Shown here: positions 34,983-45,149 of the stretch, in pieces
How positions within the stretch are numbered: position 1 is the stretch's first letter
Layout of the letters: the number at the start of each line of letters is the position of its first letter
Assembly (NCBI RefSeq): GCF_000346465.2
Contig: NC_034009.1
Location: 19,859,606-19,923,605, forward strand
Source of the DNA: Prunus persica
Taxonomy: Eukaryota > Streptophyta > Magnoliopsida > Rosales > Rosaceae
Length of the DNA: 64,000 nucleotides
Reading direction: 5' to 3'
Position numbers and translations under genes: made by a program
The notes under the pieces: model-generated
What the model was told of the DNA's origin: nothing
What the model saw: only the letters and a program-made list of their open reading frames with translations
The model's database searches: none

Positions 34983-35534
34983 TTAGGTTCTGGAAGCCTC
35001 TGAAGGAAGAGGACGACGCCTCTTAAGCCTAGCCATAAGTCTCTCGTGGTCTCCCAAAATTCTTTCATTGGAGACCTGCAGCATGTTTAGCCTTCTCAGT
35101 GTATCATCGGAGTACGAACTCACCAGTTTCAACAAAGAGTTGTTCTCTCCTTTGAGTTTCTCAACTTCCTGTTGAGACTCATGAAGCCTTCTTTGAAGAG
35201 ACGAATTTTCAGTTGTTAGCTGCTGAACCTCGTTTGCTCTAGCCCGCAAACGATTAGCCATGTTTGAAACAGAAACAGCACTCTGAATGCTAAAAGCCAT
35301 TGAGTCATGCATGGCCTCTTCCTCAGACCTCCCTGTCATTAGCATTTCATCCATTGGAGTAATACAATTCTTAGCTACTATGACAGCAGTAGCATCATTC
35401 ATCATCACCGAATCATTAACTGTGAGATGACGATTGTTGGATACAAAGGATGGACGCCAAACTGTAGCGTCACTAACTGTTGTGGGAACATCATTTAAAT
35501 TGAAATAATTTGGGCAGGAAGAAGAGGAAGCCAT
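34983..35534 (-). CDS. Unrecognised coiled-coil protein, 183 residues
   Basis: ATG at 35534, same strand as the Gypsy-2 element. Residues 1-70 are S/T/N-rich (MASSSSCPNYFNLNDVP...). Residues about 88-165 form a strong heptad coiled coil (ANRLRARANEVQQLTTENSS, EVEKLKGENNSLLKLV, LQVSNERILGDHERLM), and the end is basic (RLKRRRPLP). No signal peptide or membrane helix. The frame is fully open although the flanking gag and pol are riddled with stops, so it was captured late or kept by selection. Coiled coil plus basic tail is compatible with a nucleic-acid-associated or self-assembling protein, but I do not recognise the family. It could be a transduced host gene or an accessory ORF of the element. 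Confidence 0.65.
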   Translation of the reverse strand: MASSSSCPNYFNLNDVPTTVSDATVWRPSFVSNNRHLTVNDSVMMNDATAVIVAKNCITPMDEMLMTGRSEEEAMHDSMAFSIQSAVSVSNMANRLRARANEVQQLTTENSSLQRRLHESQQEVEKLKGENNSLLKLVSSYSDDTLRRLNMLQVSNERILGDHERLMARLKRRRPLPSEASRT

Positions 35535-35614
35535 TCTAAGAAGGTTTCTAAGAAAGTCTTGTAAACACTGAAGAAAGTTGAGCTGAAATGCTGTTGCTCA
35601 ATCAAGTTTTACGA

Positions 35615-35780
35615 AGGCAATATCTATAGATGAAAATGTGGCAGCTTTTCGGATTCCAAAATCTTATCGAATCCCCACATTATTTTTCTCTTTCACAAGA
35701 GTCCAAAACTTCACGTGGCCTCTAATAATGCTGTCGGTACTTTCGGCATTTCAGCGGATTATCTTCGTCAAGCCGATCTT
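35615..35780 (-). promoter_or_regulatory. Promoter-like region upstream of the coiled-coil ORF
   Basis: On the minus strand a TATAGATA box-like site lies near 35622-35629, about 90 bp before the ATG, with a CACGTG E-box (about 35714) and a TGACG motif (about 35766) further upstream. These match plant promoter elements in kind; activity is inferred. Confidence 0.35.
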
Positions 35781-35993
35781 GCTTTACGGATTTCACGGAG
35801 CTACTTTGTCAAAAGTACCCCGAGAATCTCGCAATTTTCCTATGGTTAATTTGAAATTCACTGATTCTACCTCTTCATTGTACTTGTGTATAAATGTGTT
35901 ACTAATGAAACTTCTTTGCAGAAGACATCCAATTTACTTCATACCAGTGATGCGATATCTACTTGTTTTTCTTATCAATAAGCACTCAATATG

Positions 35994-36053
35994 CCCGAGA
36001 AGCAAGACTATCTCTGATCATCCACTCAGGAAGCAAGACTATCACTGATCATG
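35994..36053. repeat. Direct repeat, two copies of about 29 bp
   Basis: GAAGCAAGACTATC(T/A)CTGATCAT occurs twice in tandem, upstream of the promoter-like region. It is confined to the foreign segment. Confidence 0.75.
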
Positions 36054-36244
36054 TTTCAGCAAGATCAGGGAATCGTGAAGGCGGCCTTATGCTCTAATCT
36101 CCTGAGGTCCTTCTAGACTAGGAGAATTGATGAGCTGGTTGTCTGCTCTCATCAGCTTCCTTCCCTGATTGCTTACCTTACCTTGCAATCAATATCACAA
36201 TTTTTGTATCTTTTCTTTCTTTTTATAATTCTCTGTTCCTAAGG

Positions 36245-36510
36245 GATTTTATTTCTGTACTGTGATCTTATCTTGCTACCTTGTGTCCATGTATAACTTC
36301 ATGATGACATCTCCTTTCCTTAAATAACACTAGAACACTTCACTGAGGAAAGCGCTAAGCTGAATGACCTTCTTCGTTATCATTTCCGGCAAATATTCCT
36401 TATTAGTCTTTAACTCATTCAACTTATTAGTATTCCTTTATACTTTACCGGAGAAAAAAGGCTCACTTCCTGGAGCGAGCTCAAACATAAACCCAATCTC
36501 CCAATAAAAA
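36245..36510 (-). pseudogene. Gypsy-2 reverse-transcriptase start, remnant
   Basis: Minus-strand DNA at 36459-36500 aligns with the Gypsy-1 block encoding [12 protein letters not shown], and 36270-36330 with the blocks encoding [11 protein letters not shown] and VTVRNKYP. The frame is destroyed. Sequence then breaks off into the foreign segment. Confidence 0.65.
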
Positions 36511-36799
36511 GTAAGTCTGTAACACTGTATCTGGTCAGAGTAATCCAACTCTAGGATGATCTCCAGTCAACCATGCCGGAGAGGAATTCAATCTGTATCT
36601 ACAGTAAATAATGCTCATGCTTCCTACTGAGATATAATATACTGTCTACCTGCGGCTTAAAACTGTTGCCACATAACCTCATGGTTGACTGCTTCCTCAA
36701 CTAGCCATACTGCTCTGGGCCCATCGCTAAACAGAACTCCCATAAACTGTGGTATTTTCGGTAACTTACCTTGCATACTTGTTTTGCTGCAGAAATGAT

Positions 36800-37880
36800 C
36801 TTTTAATACTAAGGGAACAGCGGCAATCCCTTTTGAAAGGCTTAGACTATCCATCATCTTATTCTCCCATAATACTCCTCTAGTAGGGCCCGGAATAATG
36901 CCTTCCACACTTGGCACAATAGGGCAACTTCTCCTGTTAGAGACTGATAACAATTGTCTTCCAACACTCCTGGCTATACCAACCCCAGAACAATTGCCAA
37001 TATGACTATCTTGACTGGTACTTTCACTGGAACTAAATCCAGATCGGTACTTTCCGTATCTGCGGCCATTCGGTGATCGGAGACTATAATCACCACTGTA
37101 GACACCCCTCTTAAATTCCTCCTGATTAGTATTACCTATATTCAAATACTGTGCACAGAGTGCACCTCATGGTCTACCCATTATCTGGCTGAGGCAGACA
37201 TTATCACGGCACCAAAGTTAATTAACCACTAACTGATCACAATATCTTGGGGGGGGAAAGGCTTTTAACCTTATCGCAACTAGGTATTACCTCTTACTTT
37301 CAGATCTCTTTTAGTAGAAAACAGTGTATGGAACTCGGATCCAATTATTATTCTCTATTCTGCTGCAAAACCTCTTGTATCCTCACCTTCTGTAAACTTA
37401 CAGATAAGACTAGCTATTAAATTCGGCTCTAAAATACTTGTTACGTATTAATCAAAGGATCCTGGTATCACTTCTTAACTAAATCCCACCAATACTTTAC
37501 TCTTCTGTAGAGCAACTAAGACCTCCATGTCCGGCTCTATTCCTTCAATTTAATCCTCTTTTTAGTACTAGGTACCACAATTATCCCAATTTATAGCTCT
37601 CAATCCTTTTCACTGGATCCACCTATCTCACGGATGGATCTCTGGCTGACTAAACCCTGAGTTATCAACTCCCAAGGTCTACTGGACATTTGGATCTTCC
37701 TGCCTACTTGGTACAGTAGGTACGGCTCTTGACGAGCCTCTTAACAAAAAATTACTCTACCGGTTCAAATACCGGTGCAGTTTCTGTTCAACTTAGAAAT
37801 CTCATTTCCTTACATCGAGATATCTGTCCAATTGTCTTACGGATACCACCACCATTAGGGCCCAACTCGAAAAGAGAACG
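36800..37880 (-). pseudogene. Gypsy-2 gag remnant
   Basis: Minus-strand DNA at 37830-37875 aligns with the Gypsy-1 gag start, without an ATG. A zinc-knuckle trace reads CAKCGRHYSGP at about 36885-36920 before a stop. Many substitutions and indels destroy the frame. A 162-codon frame at 36657-37145 overlaps the knuckle in a different phase and is probably fortuitous. Confidence 0.65.
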
Positions 37881-37921
37881 AGGATGCACATAGTGCGAAG
37901 TCTACAGGAAGTAAAACCTAT

Positions 37922-37933
37922 GCTCTGATACCA
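37922..37933 (-). other. Gypsy-2 primer-binding site
   Basis: TGGTATCAGAGC on the minus strand, three bases inside the 5' LTR. Confidence 0.92.
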
Positions 37934-37936
37934 AAT

Positions 37937-40612
37937 TGACAGGACCCGACCCAATGTCCGCTTTGGAATTCGAGCCAAGCCCTGTGCATGTCCGACACCT
38001 GGCAATTGTCGGGCACAATGACCTCTTTACCCTTCCTGGAGATAAATATGGTTAAAACTTTCTCTGGACTCCTGCTTTAATTTCGACAGAGACCCCCCTG
38101 TAATTTGACTAAACCCAAATTTTCCACCTGTCAAACAAACTGATAAATCCACACCAACTGCCAGAATAGGGTAACTAAATATTCACCAGTTCTGGTTATC
38201 TAATCCAACCAGATATCAGAGCAGTTACTAATTGTTTACAAGAATTTAAGTAGGTTACAAGAAATCCTACAGCTTGAAAATAGCGTGGGAGCTAGGAGAT
38301 GGCCTGGTGGTGGATTCCTGCACACTCGACTGCCTGGGGGGCGCAAAACATTTCAAAGTGTGAGTGGACCAAAATAAAGTTCTAGAAAACAGTATATGAA
38401 CATAATAACCCCCACTGTAAAATAATGATAATCATACGACTGAATATTTAAACTGCACTTGAATTATGATAAGTCCAAAGCATTTAGGTAAACATATATA
38501 TACCGTTACTGCTCGATATTAAGAAACTCAAGTAAAATCACTGAAATCAATATTTGCATAATTGCACTGACATTCCTCTAAACTGAATATGTAAACTGCA
38601 CTGAATTAGGGTAAATTCAAGCATTCACATAATATATACATCTATATATATCCAGATGTAGGATATGCTCAATACTAAGGAAATATTGAGTAAAATCACT
38701 GAAATCAATATTTGCATAAAAGCACTGAAATTTCTTTAAAACTACCATCTAGGTGTACCCCTGTAAAACTGTCAAATCCTCTGTAAATCCGTCAATTCCC
38801 CTGGCAGGTCTCGGCGACACATAGTGTATCCGAGCCGCTAACTGGCAGGATTCAGGAGACCGTAGTCAGCCTGATCCGCAATCCTGGCACTCACGGTCCG
38901 GGCGTCCCCAAAACTCGTGAGGCAAATGTCAAGTGCACTGACGTAACTGAAAGTAAACTGGATGTCTGTAGACATCATCATATCCGAAGGCAACCTAAAC
39001 CGAAGGCAATCTGGATGTCCGTAGACATCGTCTTATTTGACAGCCACCTGTTTCTGTAACCGGGTACCCACAGTGGTTTAAGAAAATATTAACTGCTGAG
39101 AAAATATCAAATATAAATATCATAATATTTCTGAAAGATCTGATGAATAACTGAATCTTTATTCAATTTATAACTGTGCTGCCCTTTTTATCTGATAGAA
39201 AACTCAAACTCTGCTTTCTATAATTCATGGTGGTCTAAAATAATTATCTTGGATAAAATCTGACATCCTCTGTATTCTGATAAAATCTGAGCTAGATATT
39301 TCTGAATCATAAATCTCAAAGTCTGTTGTCCAAATAACTTTAGCAAATTCAGCTAAGCAATGTATAGAAGGAATCTTTAAATTCATAGGAATAAATCACA
39401 CTGAATAAAAATGATTCAGAAAATCATTTAAAAAAAAGAAAGGTCCACTCACTGTTGGTCCGAGCTAGCTGGACCTCTTGAAGGTCCCTCCTGTGGTTCA
39501 GTTTGGCCTCTGATGCCTGTTTAACCATGAATATTCAATTACTAAACTGCTCAATAAAAACATTAAATTAAATACCCTGACCCCCGGCTCCTAGAAATAC
39601 GTGCTCTCATTGTAAAGTCAACTCTATGTCCAGAATGGCCTTAAAAGACCGGAAACCTTACAATGCGATAAATTGTTAGACCGGCCGATCCGGAACCTCG
39701 TGGGGTCCACGATCTCCGATGGCCGATCTGGGATTCTCTAGAGGTTCCTCACTGTGTAAAACCCATGTCCTGCGAGTTTGGTCCGAAATGGACGGTCGGA
39801 TTGGCCAAAATCGCGCTATCGCTTAAAACCCTAACCCTAGCCCCAGGGTTCGCGATTCCGGAGTATCCGGGACTCCGATTTGCAATCCGTCGAATCCTAC
39901 GCTATCCTGAAACAATGTAGAACAACATATCCGAAATGGGGTGCGATCCAACGGCTAGACGACGCTGCAACCGGGAATCGCATATTATGGAAAATCCGTT
40001 CGGGGCTCAAACGGACTCCGAATTGAGATCCGCAAAATCCTGCGCGCTCGTGATGGCACGAGGGTCTCAAAACTGGCCAGAGCCGTGCCTCCACCCTGGC
40101 CCACGCGCCGCCACACGCGGGACCGATCGGGTGTCCAAAGCGATCGGATGTGCCGGAAAAATCTTGGAACCGAGACTCCAAACTCCTACCCTAGGTAAAA
40201 CACCCCATTTGGAGTCACTTTTGTTCTTGGAAAACCCCCAAAAACTGGCCGGAAATGGCCGATTCCGGCGGCCGAAGTTCGGGCGATTTCAAATCAAAAA
40301 TTGAGCAACCTAGGGGTGAAATCGATCTAAACCCAGCCAACCATCAGTTAGAGCACGAAAAATAGCTAGAAATCGATACCTCACACGACTGATTTGGTGG
40401 CCGGATGAGGGAGAAACTGAAGCTGGAAAATCGGCCAAAACTGCTGCGTTTTTCAGCGGCTCCAGACAGCAGCAGGGGCGGCGGACGGCCTGAGGTTGAT
40501 GGCGGGAGCTGGCCGGTGTTTCTGGGTCCGTTCCGGAGGGTCGGGGTGGCTTGAGGCGGCGTTGGGGGTGGCTTGGAATGGGGCTGCCCAAATGGGTTTC
40601 TGAAACTATCGG

Positions 40613-40657
<45 letters not shown>

Positions 40658-40937
40658 GACAGATTTTCTTTTTATTAATTCAACTTCGAAATATTTACGG
40701 TTCTGCCACTGAGACTCTTTTGACCATAACTCCTTCGTTACAACTCCGATTCGGGTCTACTCCGTGTCTACGAACTCGTTTCGCCGTGCTCTACGCAACG
40801 GCGTAAACGGAATTCCCAAATTCCTTCTCGGTCAAAAAGTCAAATTTTCCCCCTCTTAAAAGAGGTGAGGACAAAGTCGTCTTTTTGCTAGAATAAATTA
40901 ATACTAATTTTAGAATATTTTGTTTTGGGTTATTACA
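37937..40937 (-). repeat. Gypsy-2 5' LTR
   Basis: 3001 bp, near-identical to 30782-33797. Confidence 0.95.
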
Positions 40938-40997
40938 TTGGGGGGCTAAATTTTTAGCCATGGACTACATTTAGCCCTATAGCTAGAGATGGCCTTA

Positions 40998-41277
40998 GAA
41001 TGCCAATTCTGGGCAACTAAAAGACAATACCAAATCTAGTCAACCAAAAGACAATGCCACTTCTAGGCAACATTGGAATCCCAAATTAACTTCAAAGTAC
41101 AAGTTCAAACAGTCTTCAAAATACATGCCAATTTTATTCCTTCTATTCCCAACTGTCTCAGTATCTCCAAACTTGATATTTGTCTAACATTTTCTTCCTT
41201 TCCAAAAAAGCCTTCCTCTTTGCTGGTGACTTAAACCTCTTTCTGTGAAGGTCAACTGGTGGTTTAGTTGTCTGAGA
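40998..41277. other. MULE-2 spacer
   Basis: Short repeats (CAACTAAAAGACAATGCC-like, about 35 bp apart, near 41020-41065) and no gene. Confidence 0.5.
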
Positions 41278-41987
41278 CTATAAAGCTTGCTGAGACTGAG
41301 AAGCTTGCTGAAAATGAGACATAGGGTGAGGCATAGGCTGAGACAGTAAGACATAGTATTCTTTTGGGAGTTTTTTTATGATCTGAAACAAGCATTGACA
41401 TAGGCCATAGGTGGGAAATACCTGACTACCAAATTGTCCTTCCTTTGCCTTGAGACATCTCCTCATATTATGTCCAGCTTGGTTGCATATTGAACACTTA
41501 ATTTCCATATTATACATTGGTAGTTTTGTTGCATTAGGATTATAGGTTAGGAGTGGTTCAGCTGCTGACTTAATCCTCTTCTTCCTAGGCTTCCTTGGCT
41601 GATTGTGGTACTTAGATGGCAGCAAAGGTGCCAAGTTACACTTAGGCCACATATCTTGGCTTGCCATGGGATGCACCATTTTTGCATATGCTCTAACAAA
41701 TGCCTCCTTAACAAGCATTCACATAAGCAAGGTGATCTCCATTCAATTGCCCAATTTGCAGCACAAGCATGCTTACAAAGGATCCCAGTGATATCCCATT
41801 GTCTGCATGAACAAGTGCTTCTTAAATCAACCACCATTTGAGTTCCACCAAAGTTTTTGACTTCATATGTTTGTTCCCCAATAAGCTTTGGAATGCACTA
41901 GGCTATCTTACACTTCTCAACTATACTGAAAATCTATGGTCCTACATCATGGTGCCATTTCTCAAAAGCTGCTTTTCTACTTGCCAT
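41278..41987 (-). pseudogene. C-terminal part of a MURA transposase (MULE-2)
   Basis: Starts in a RKAAFEKWHHDVGP block (41987), reads EQTYEVKNFGGTQMVVDL, an intact SWIM finger (C-S-C...C-K-H: CSCRQWDITGILCKHAC), then PRKPRKKR and an intact CCHC knuckle (CSICNQAGHNMRRC, near 41475). The DDE catalytic domain is absent. In-frame TAG codons occur near 41940 and 41908 and the frame shifts at least once near 41725. It is an independent lineage from the MULE-1 MURA, with better-kept fingers. Confidence 0.85.
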
Positions 41988-42453
41988 TAATAACATGATA
42001 TAGTACCTTAACTAATTTTATTGAATTTTTAAATAATTGAAACAATTTTAAAAATAATTTTGGAAATTTTAAAAAAATTAAGTTAGCAAAATAATTCATT
42101 GCTATTTATTAAGTAATTTATAAAACTAATTAAATTACTCATTCAAGAAATTGGCTTGTCTCTTGCATCAACGATTGCACTTACCCATGCACGTAGAAAA
42201 TATAAAAGAACTATGTACTACATGCGTTTTGTGGGGTAAAACTCATTATGTCATCATGATTAGGTGTAGTCTTATGTTATCAATGAATTTCACTTCGTAC
42301 TATCAAGTTTAATAGCTATGTGCGTAAGGTAAATTTAGCCTAACCCAATTTGAAATCCTAGGTCTGTCCCTGATCATGCTCTCTTTATTTTTGTATGGAT
42401 CATTAAAAAAAATTGTAAAATAGTGGAATTGTTTTCTAATGTTGTGTTTGTTG
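41988..42453. other. AT-rich DNA without a gene
   Basis: Long A/T stretches at 42000-42130 and unassigned sequence after. The missing right TIR of MULE-2 was looked for here and not found. Confidence 0.5.
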
Positions 42454-43265
42454 TGTGACACCCTGACCCAATTTTAACCATTTATTTACTATATTTAATT
42501 GTGAAATTACAAATTTGCCCTTGGAGTAAGGTCACAATGGTCACTTTTCGATCCATAAGGATTTTTGGGATTTGAGGGGCACCATTGCGTAGAGCTCGTT
42601 GATAAGAAGTTACGATCAACGGAAATGCAGTGGCACAACCGTAAATATTTCAAAGTTAGATTTTAAAACCCCAGTAGCTTCTTTCTCTCCCCCGACTCTC
42701 TCTCCTCCCTCTCTCTCTATCTAGCATGACACTGTCAGTTTCTACTGCTATTCCAGCGCCATCTGGCCATCAAATTCAACGCCATAACTTGTGAAACGCT
42801 CCTCTCCACCTCCTTTACACAACTCACTAAATTTCCAGACCCGATTTCGAGCCATGAAGCGACTAGAACGAGGGGAAGAATCCCGATTTTTTCGTCGCCA
42901 TTTTCAGCGATTCCGGCAACGGTATCCGACGAGTGATGTATGCTTCTTCATCCATTTTTCGTGTTCTAGCTGTTTTGATAGTTGGTTTGGATTGATTTGG
43001 AGCCATGAGTGTTTGATTAGAAACCTAGATTTTGTCCAACTTTGGAAGGGTTTTCCGGCCAAATTGGAGGTCGGCCTAGTTATAAAAGTTGCTCGCCTAG
43101 TTGCCCTGATCACGTAGGTATAGATATTGTTGGGTGATTTGAGAAATTTCCGTCGCTAGAAATTTTTCAAGCTACCTAAGCGCTGGCGGTGCGTGTGGCG
43201 GTGAGTGGGCCCTGTGGTGGTGGCCCATTTTGTTTTAAAACGTTCCCCATGTCAAACGCGCTCTG
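42454..43265 (+). repeat. Diverged Gypsy LTR fragment, plus orientation
   Basis: Begins TGTGACACCCTGACCC and follows the same order of blocks as the start of the Gypsy LTRs (ATTGCGTAGAGC, GAAGTTACG, CTCTC tract, TTTTCGTG...). It stops near 43265 where sequence of the opposite orientation takes over. Confidence 0.65.
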
Positions 43266-43269
43266 ACTC

Positions 43270-45076
43270 AATCGAATGCAACTAGGATGTCCGTGGACAT
43301 CATTATGACCGAAGGTAACAATTTATCCGAAGGCAACATTTTGGGTACCTATGGTGGTTTAAAAACTTTTCCTGGAAAATTATAATACTATTTCTCATTA
43401 AATCCTTAAATCCTGTTATCATCTCCTTTTCTTTCCAAGCCATTCACATTTAAACATAAACATAATTTAATAAAAATATTTGAATTCAAACTAATTGCTT
43501 GGAAAGCAAAACCATAAATAATTCATTCAAGAGAAATAGTAAAATTTTAATTGCATAAAATTCATTTATAAAACAAAAGTCCACTCACTGAGAGTCTGAG
43601 CTAGCCTGACCATTCGAGGGCCCTTCCTGTGGGTTCAACAAAGCCCGAGTACCTATTTAAGCGATTAAAAATATTTAATTAATAAAATAGCTCAACCCCA
43701 AATATTTAATCAAAACGCTGACCCTCGGCCTCAAAAGTGCGTGTACATAACTTAAGAAGGTTCCTAGGCCCATTTTCAACATTTCTGACAGGTGGAATGG
43801 TCTGAAAAGACTCCAGATTGAATACGCGGTTAAATTTCCATATTGGTCATTCCAGTCCCCGTGGAGTACATGACCTCTGATTACCAATTCGAGAGTTCCT
43901 ATAGTTTCAACACACTTTACTAAACATGCCCTGAAAGTTTGGTCCGAATCGAACGGTCAGATCGCTCGTGATCGCACGATCGGACAGTTACCGTTTACTT
44001 AAACTTTGAATGATTGAATCGGAGTATCCACGACTCCGATTCTCAATCTGCGAATTTTCTACATGATCCTAGAAGTTCCTAGATCAACATATTTGAAAAT
44101 GAAGTCGATCCAAAGGTTGGAACATATCGAACCTGGATAACTCCTAATATGCGATATCCGATCAACAGTCAAACGGTAACCAAATTGAAATCTGAGCATA
44201 CCATCATGCTTAGGATGACGTGGGGATCATTTTAGAATCAAAACCCAACCTTGACACCCCGCAGACGCGCCGCAACCGCCGACGGCTGTAGAGAAATTTT
44301 CTGGTGGTAGGAAAACTCCAAACCATCGGCCAATATTCATACCTACAGATCAAGCACATCAAGGGGAGTAACTTTATACCTTTGCTCCAAGACAATTCCT
44401 CCGTTAAAGGCGTCGAACGAACAATTTTGTGTTTGAAAAACCTAGAAAGTTTTGGGTTTGGATTTAACAATTTCTACTTGAAATTGGTTCGGGTCTTTGA
44501 AGGAAATCACATAAGGAAGGTAGGAGAGTGTTTTGGAAGTGATTTGGTGGCGGGTGGTGGCCAGAGTTGGCCGAAAAAAGCGTCGGTGGCCACTGTTTGA
44601 AACAGCCCATTTTTGGGCTCACATTGGCTCGAATTATGGGTTTAATTCCTTGGGTTTGGGGGCTGAAAATTGGTATGGATATGAAGAGGAGAGAGAGACG
44701 AAGAGAATGGGATCAATTTCGTGGCTGAAAATGCTGTCGGAAGCCACAGAGGTCGTGGCTATTTATGAACAGAGGAGAGAGAAAGAGGGTTCTGCGTGAG
44801 AGAGGTTTCTGGTTTTTAAAAACTGACTTCGCAAAACTTACGATTGTGCCACTGGACTTCCTTTGATCGTAACTTCTTCAATATAACTCCAATTTGAGCC
44901 CAGTATGTGTCTACGGACTCATCTCGACATGCTCTACGCAATGGTATAACTAGAATCCCATATTCCTTCCCGAACAAAAAATCAACTTTTAAACCATTAA
45001 AATATTCAAGGGATAAAATAGTCTTTTATTTGAATAAATTAATAATTAAATATTAATTTAGGATCAGGTTATTACA
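43270..45076 (-). repeat. Diverged Gypsy LTR fragment, minus orientation
   Basis: From GGATGTCCGTGGACATC to GGTTATTACA it follows the later and then the earlier blocks of the Gypsy LTR in reverse, ending at the LTR start (TGTAATAACC on the minus strand). It is a different subfamily from Gypsy-1 and Gypsy-2. Confidence 0.7.
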
Positions 45077-45149
45077 ATCTACCCCTTTTATAATTATTAT
45101 CATAAGCAAGCGACATCCCGATGCTTGATTGATAACTATTATTATATAG
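45077..45149 (-). pseudogene. Polypurine tract fused to an integrase scrap
   Basis: Directly inside the LTR are GGGGTAGAT and, about 25 bp on, codons for YNNSYQSSIGMS, which match the Gypsy integrase YNNSYQASIKMS block. Most of the 3' part of pol is therefore deleted. Confidence 0.65.

Larger units (their letters stand above)
34740..36240 (-). other. Foreign segment replacing most of Gypsy-2 pol
   Basis: Homology to Gypsy-1 stops at about 36245 (RT block around 'VTVRNKYP') and resumes near 34730 (integrase). The 1.4-1.5 kb between has no visible similarity to RT, RNase H or the integrase zinc finger. It holds the coiled-coil ORF, a promoter-like region and a 3' region. Origin (host gene copy or other) is not recognised. 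Edges are estimates to about 100 bp. Confidence 0.65.
30782..40937 (-). mobile_element. Gypsy-2: defective Ty3/Gypsy element carrying a foreign ORF
   Basis: LTRs 30782-33797 and 37937-40937, perfect TSD TTGGG at 30777-30781 and 40938-40942. Minus orientation: primer-binding site TGGTATCAGAGC at 37922-37933 beside the right LTR, polypurine tract GGGGGGTAGAT beside the left LTR (33798-33808). The LTR pair is near-identical; the 15-bp length difference is explained by a (GA)n tract. LTRs belong to the family of Gypsy-1 and of the solo LTR at 60701. The 4.1-kb interior keeps only eroded gag, early RT and integrase, and between them a segment with an intact coiled-coil ORF. Confidence 0.95.
30447..40994. 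mobile_element. Tourist-like MITE split by Gypsy-2
   Basis: Left part 30447-30781 and right part 40943-40994, about 390 bp in all. Ends GGCTATCTCCAGCC and GCTAGAGATGGCC form imperfect TIRs flanked by TTA (30444-30446 and 40995-40997), the PIF/Harbinger target duplication. The interior repeats CCATGGGCTA and TTTGGCC phrases. Gypsy-2 lies between the two parts, with its own TSD. Confidence 0.82.
12965..42000. mobile_element. MULE-2 relic, split by nested insertions
   Basis: When the nested insertions are mentally removed, what remains is a left end at about 12965-13369 with MULE-TIR style sequence (GTTTATTTACATCAATGCC and repeated phrases on CTTA-CTCCGCTTAAC), a GRF zinc-finger gene (29627-30039, plus), spacer (30040-30443 and 40998-41275), and the C-terminal third of a MURA transposase (41278-41987, minus). 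The order and orientation are those of MULE-1. The DDE part of MURA and the right TIR are missing, so the right boundary is only approximate. The join 13369/29604 falls in the leader of the GRF gene. Confidence 0.68.

Noticed and set aside
36657..37145. 162-codon minus-strand frame in Gypsy-2
   Set aside because: It overlaps the decayed gag zinc knuckle in another phase, so it is most likely a chance frame in eroded gag.
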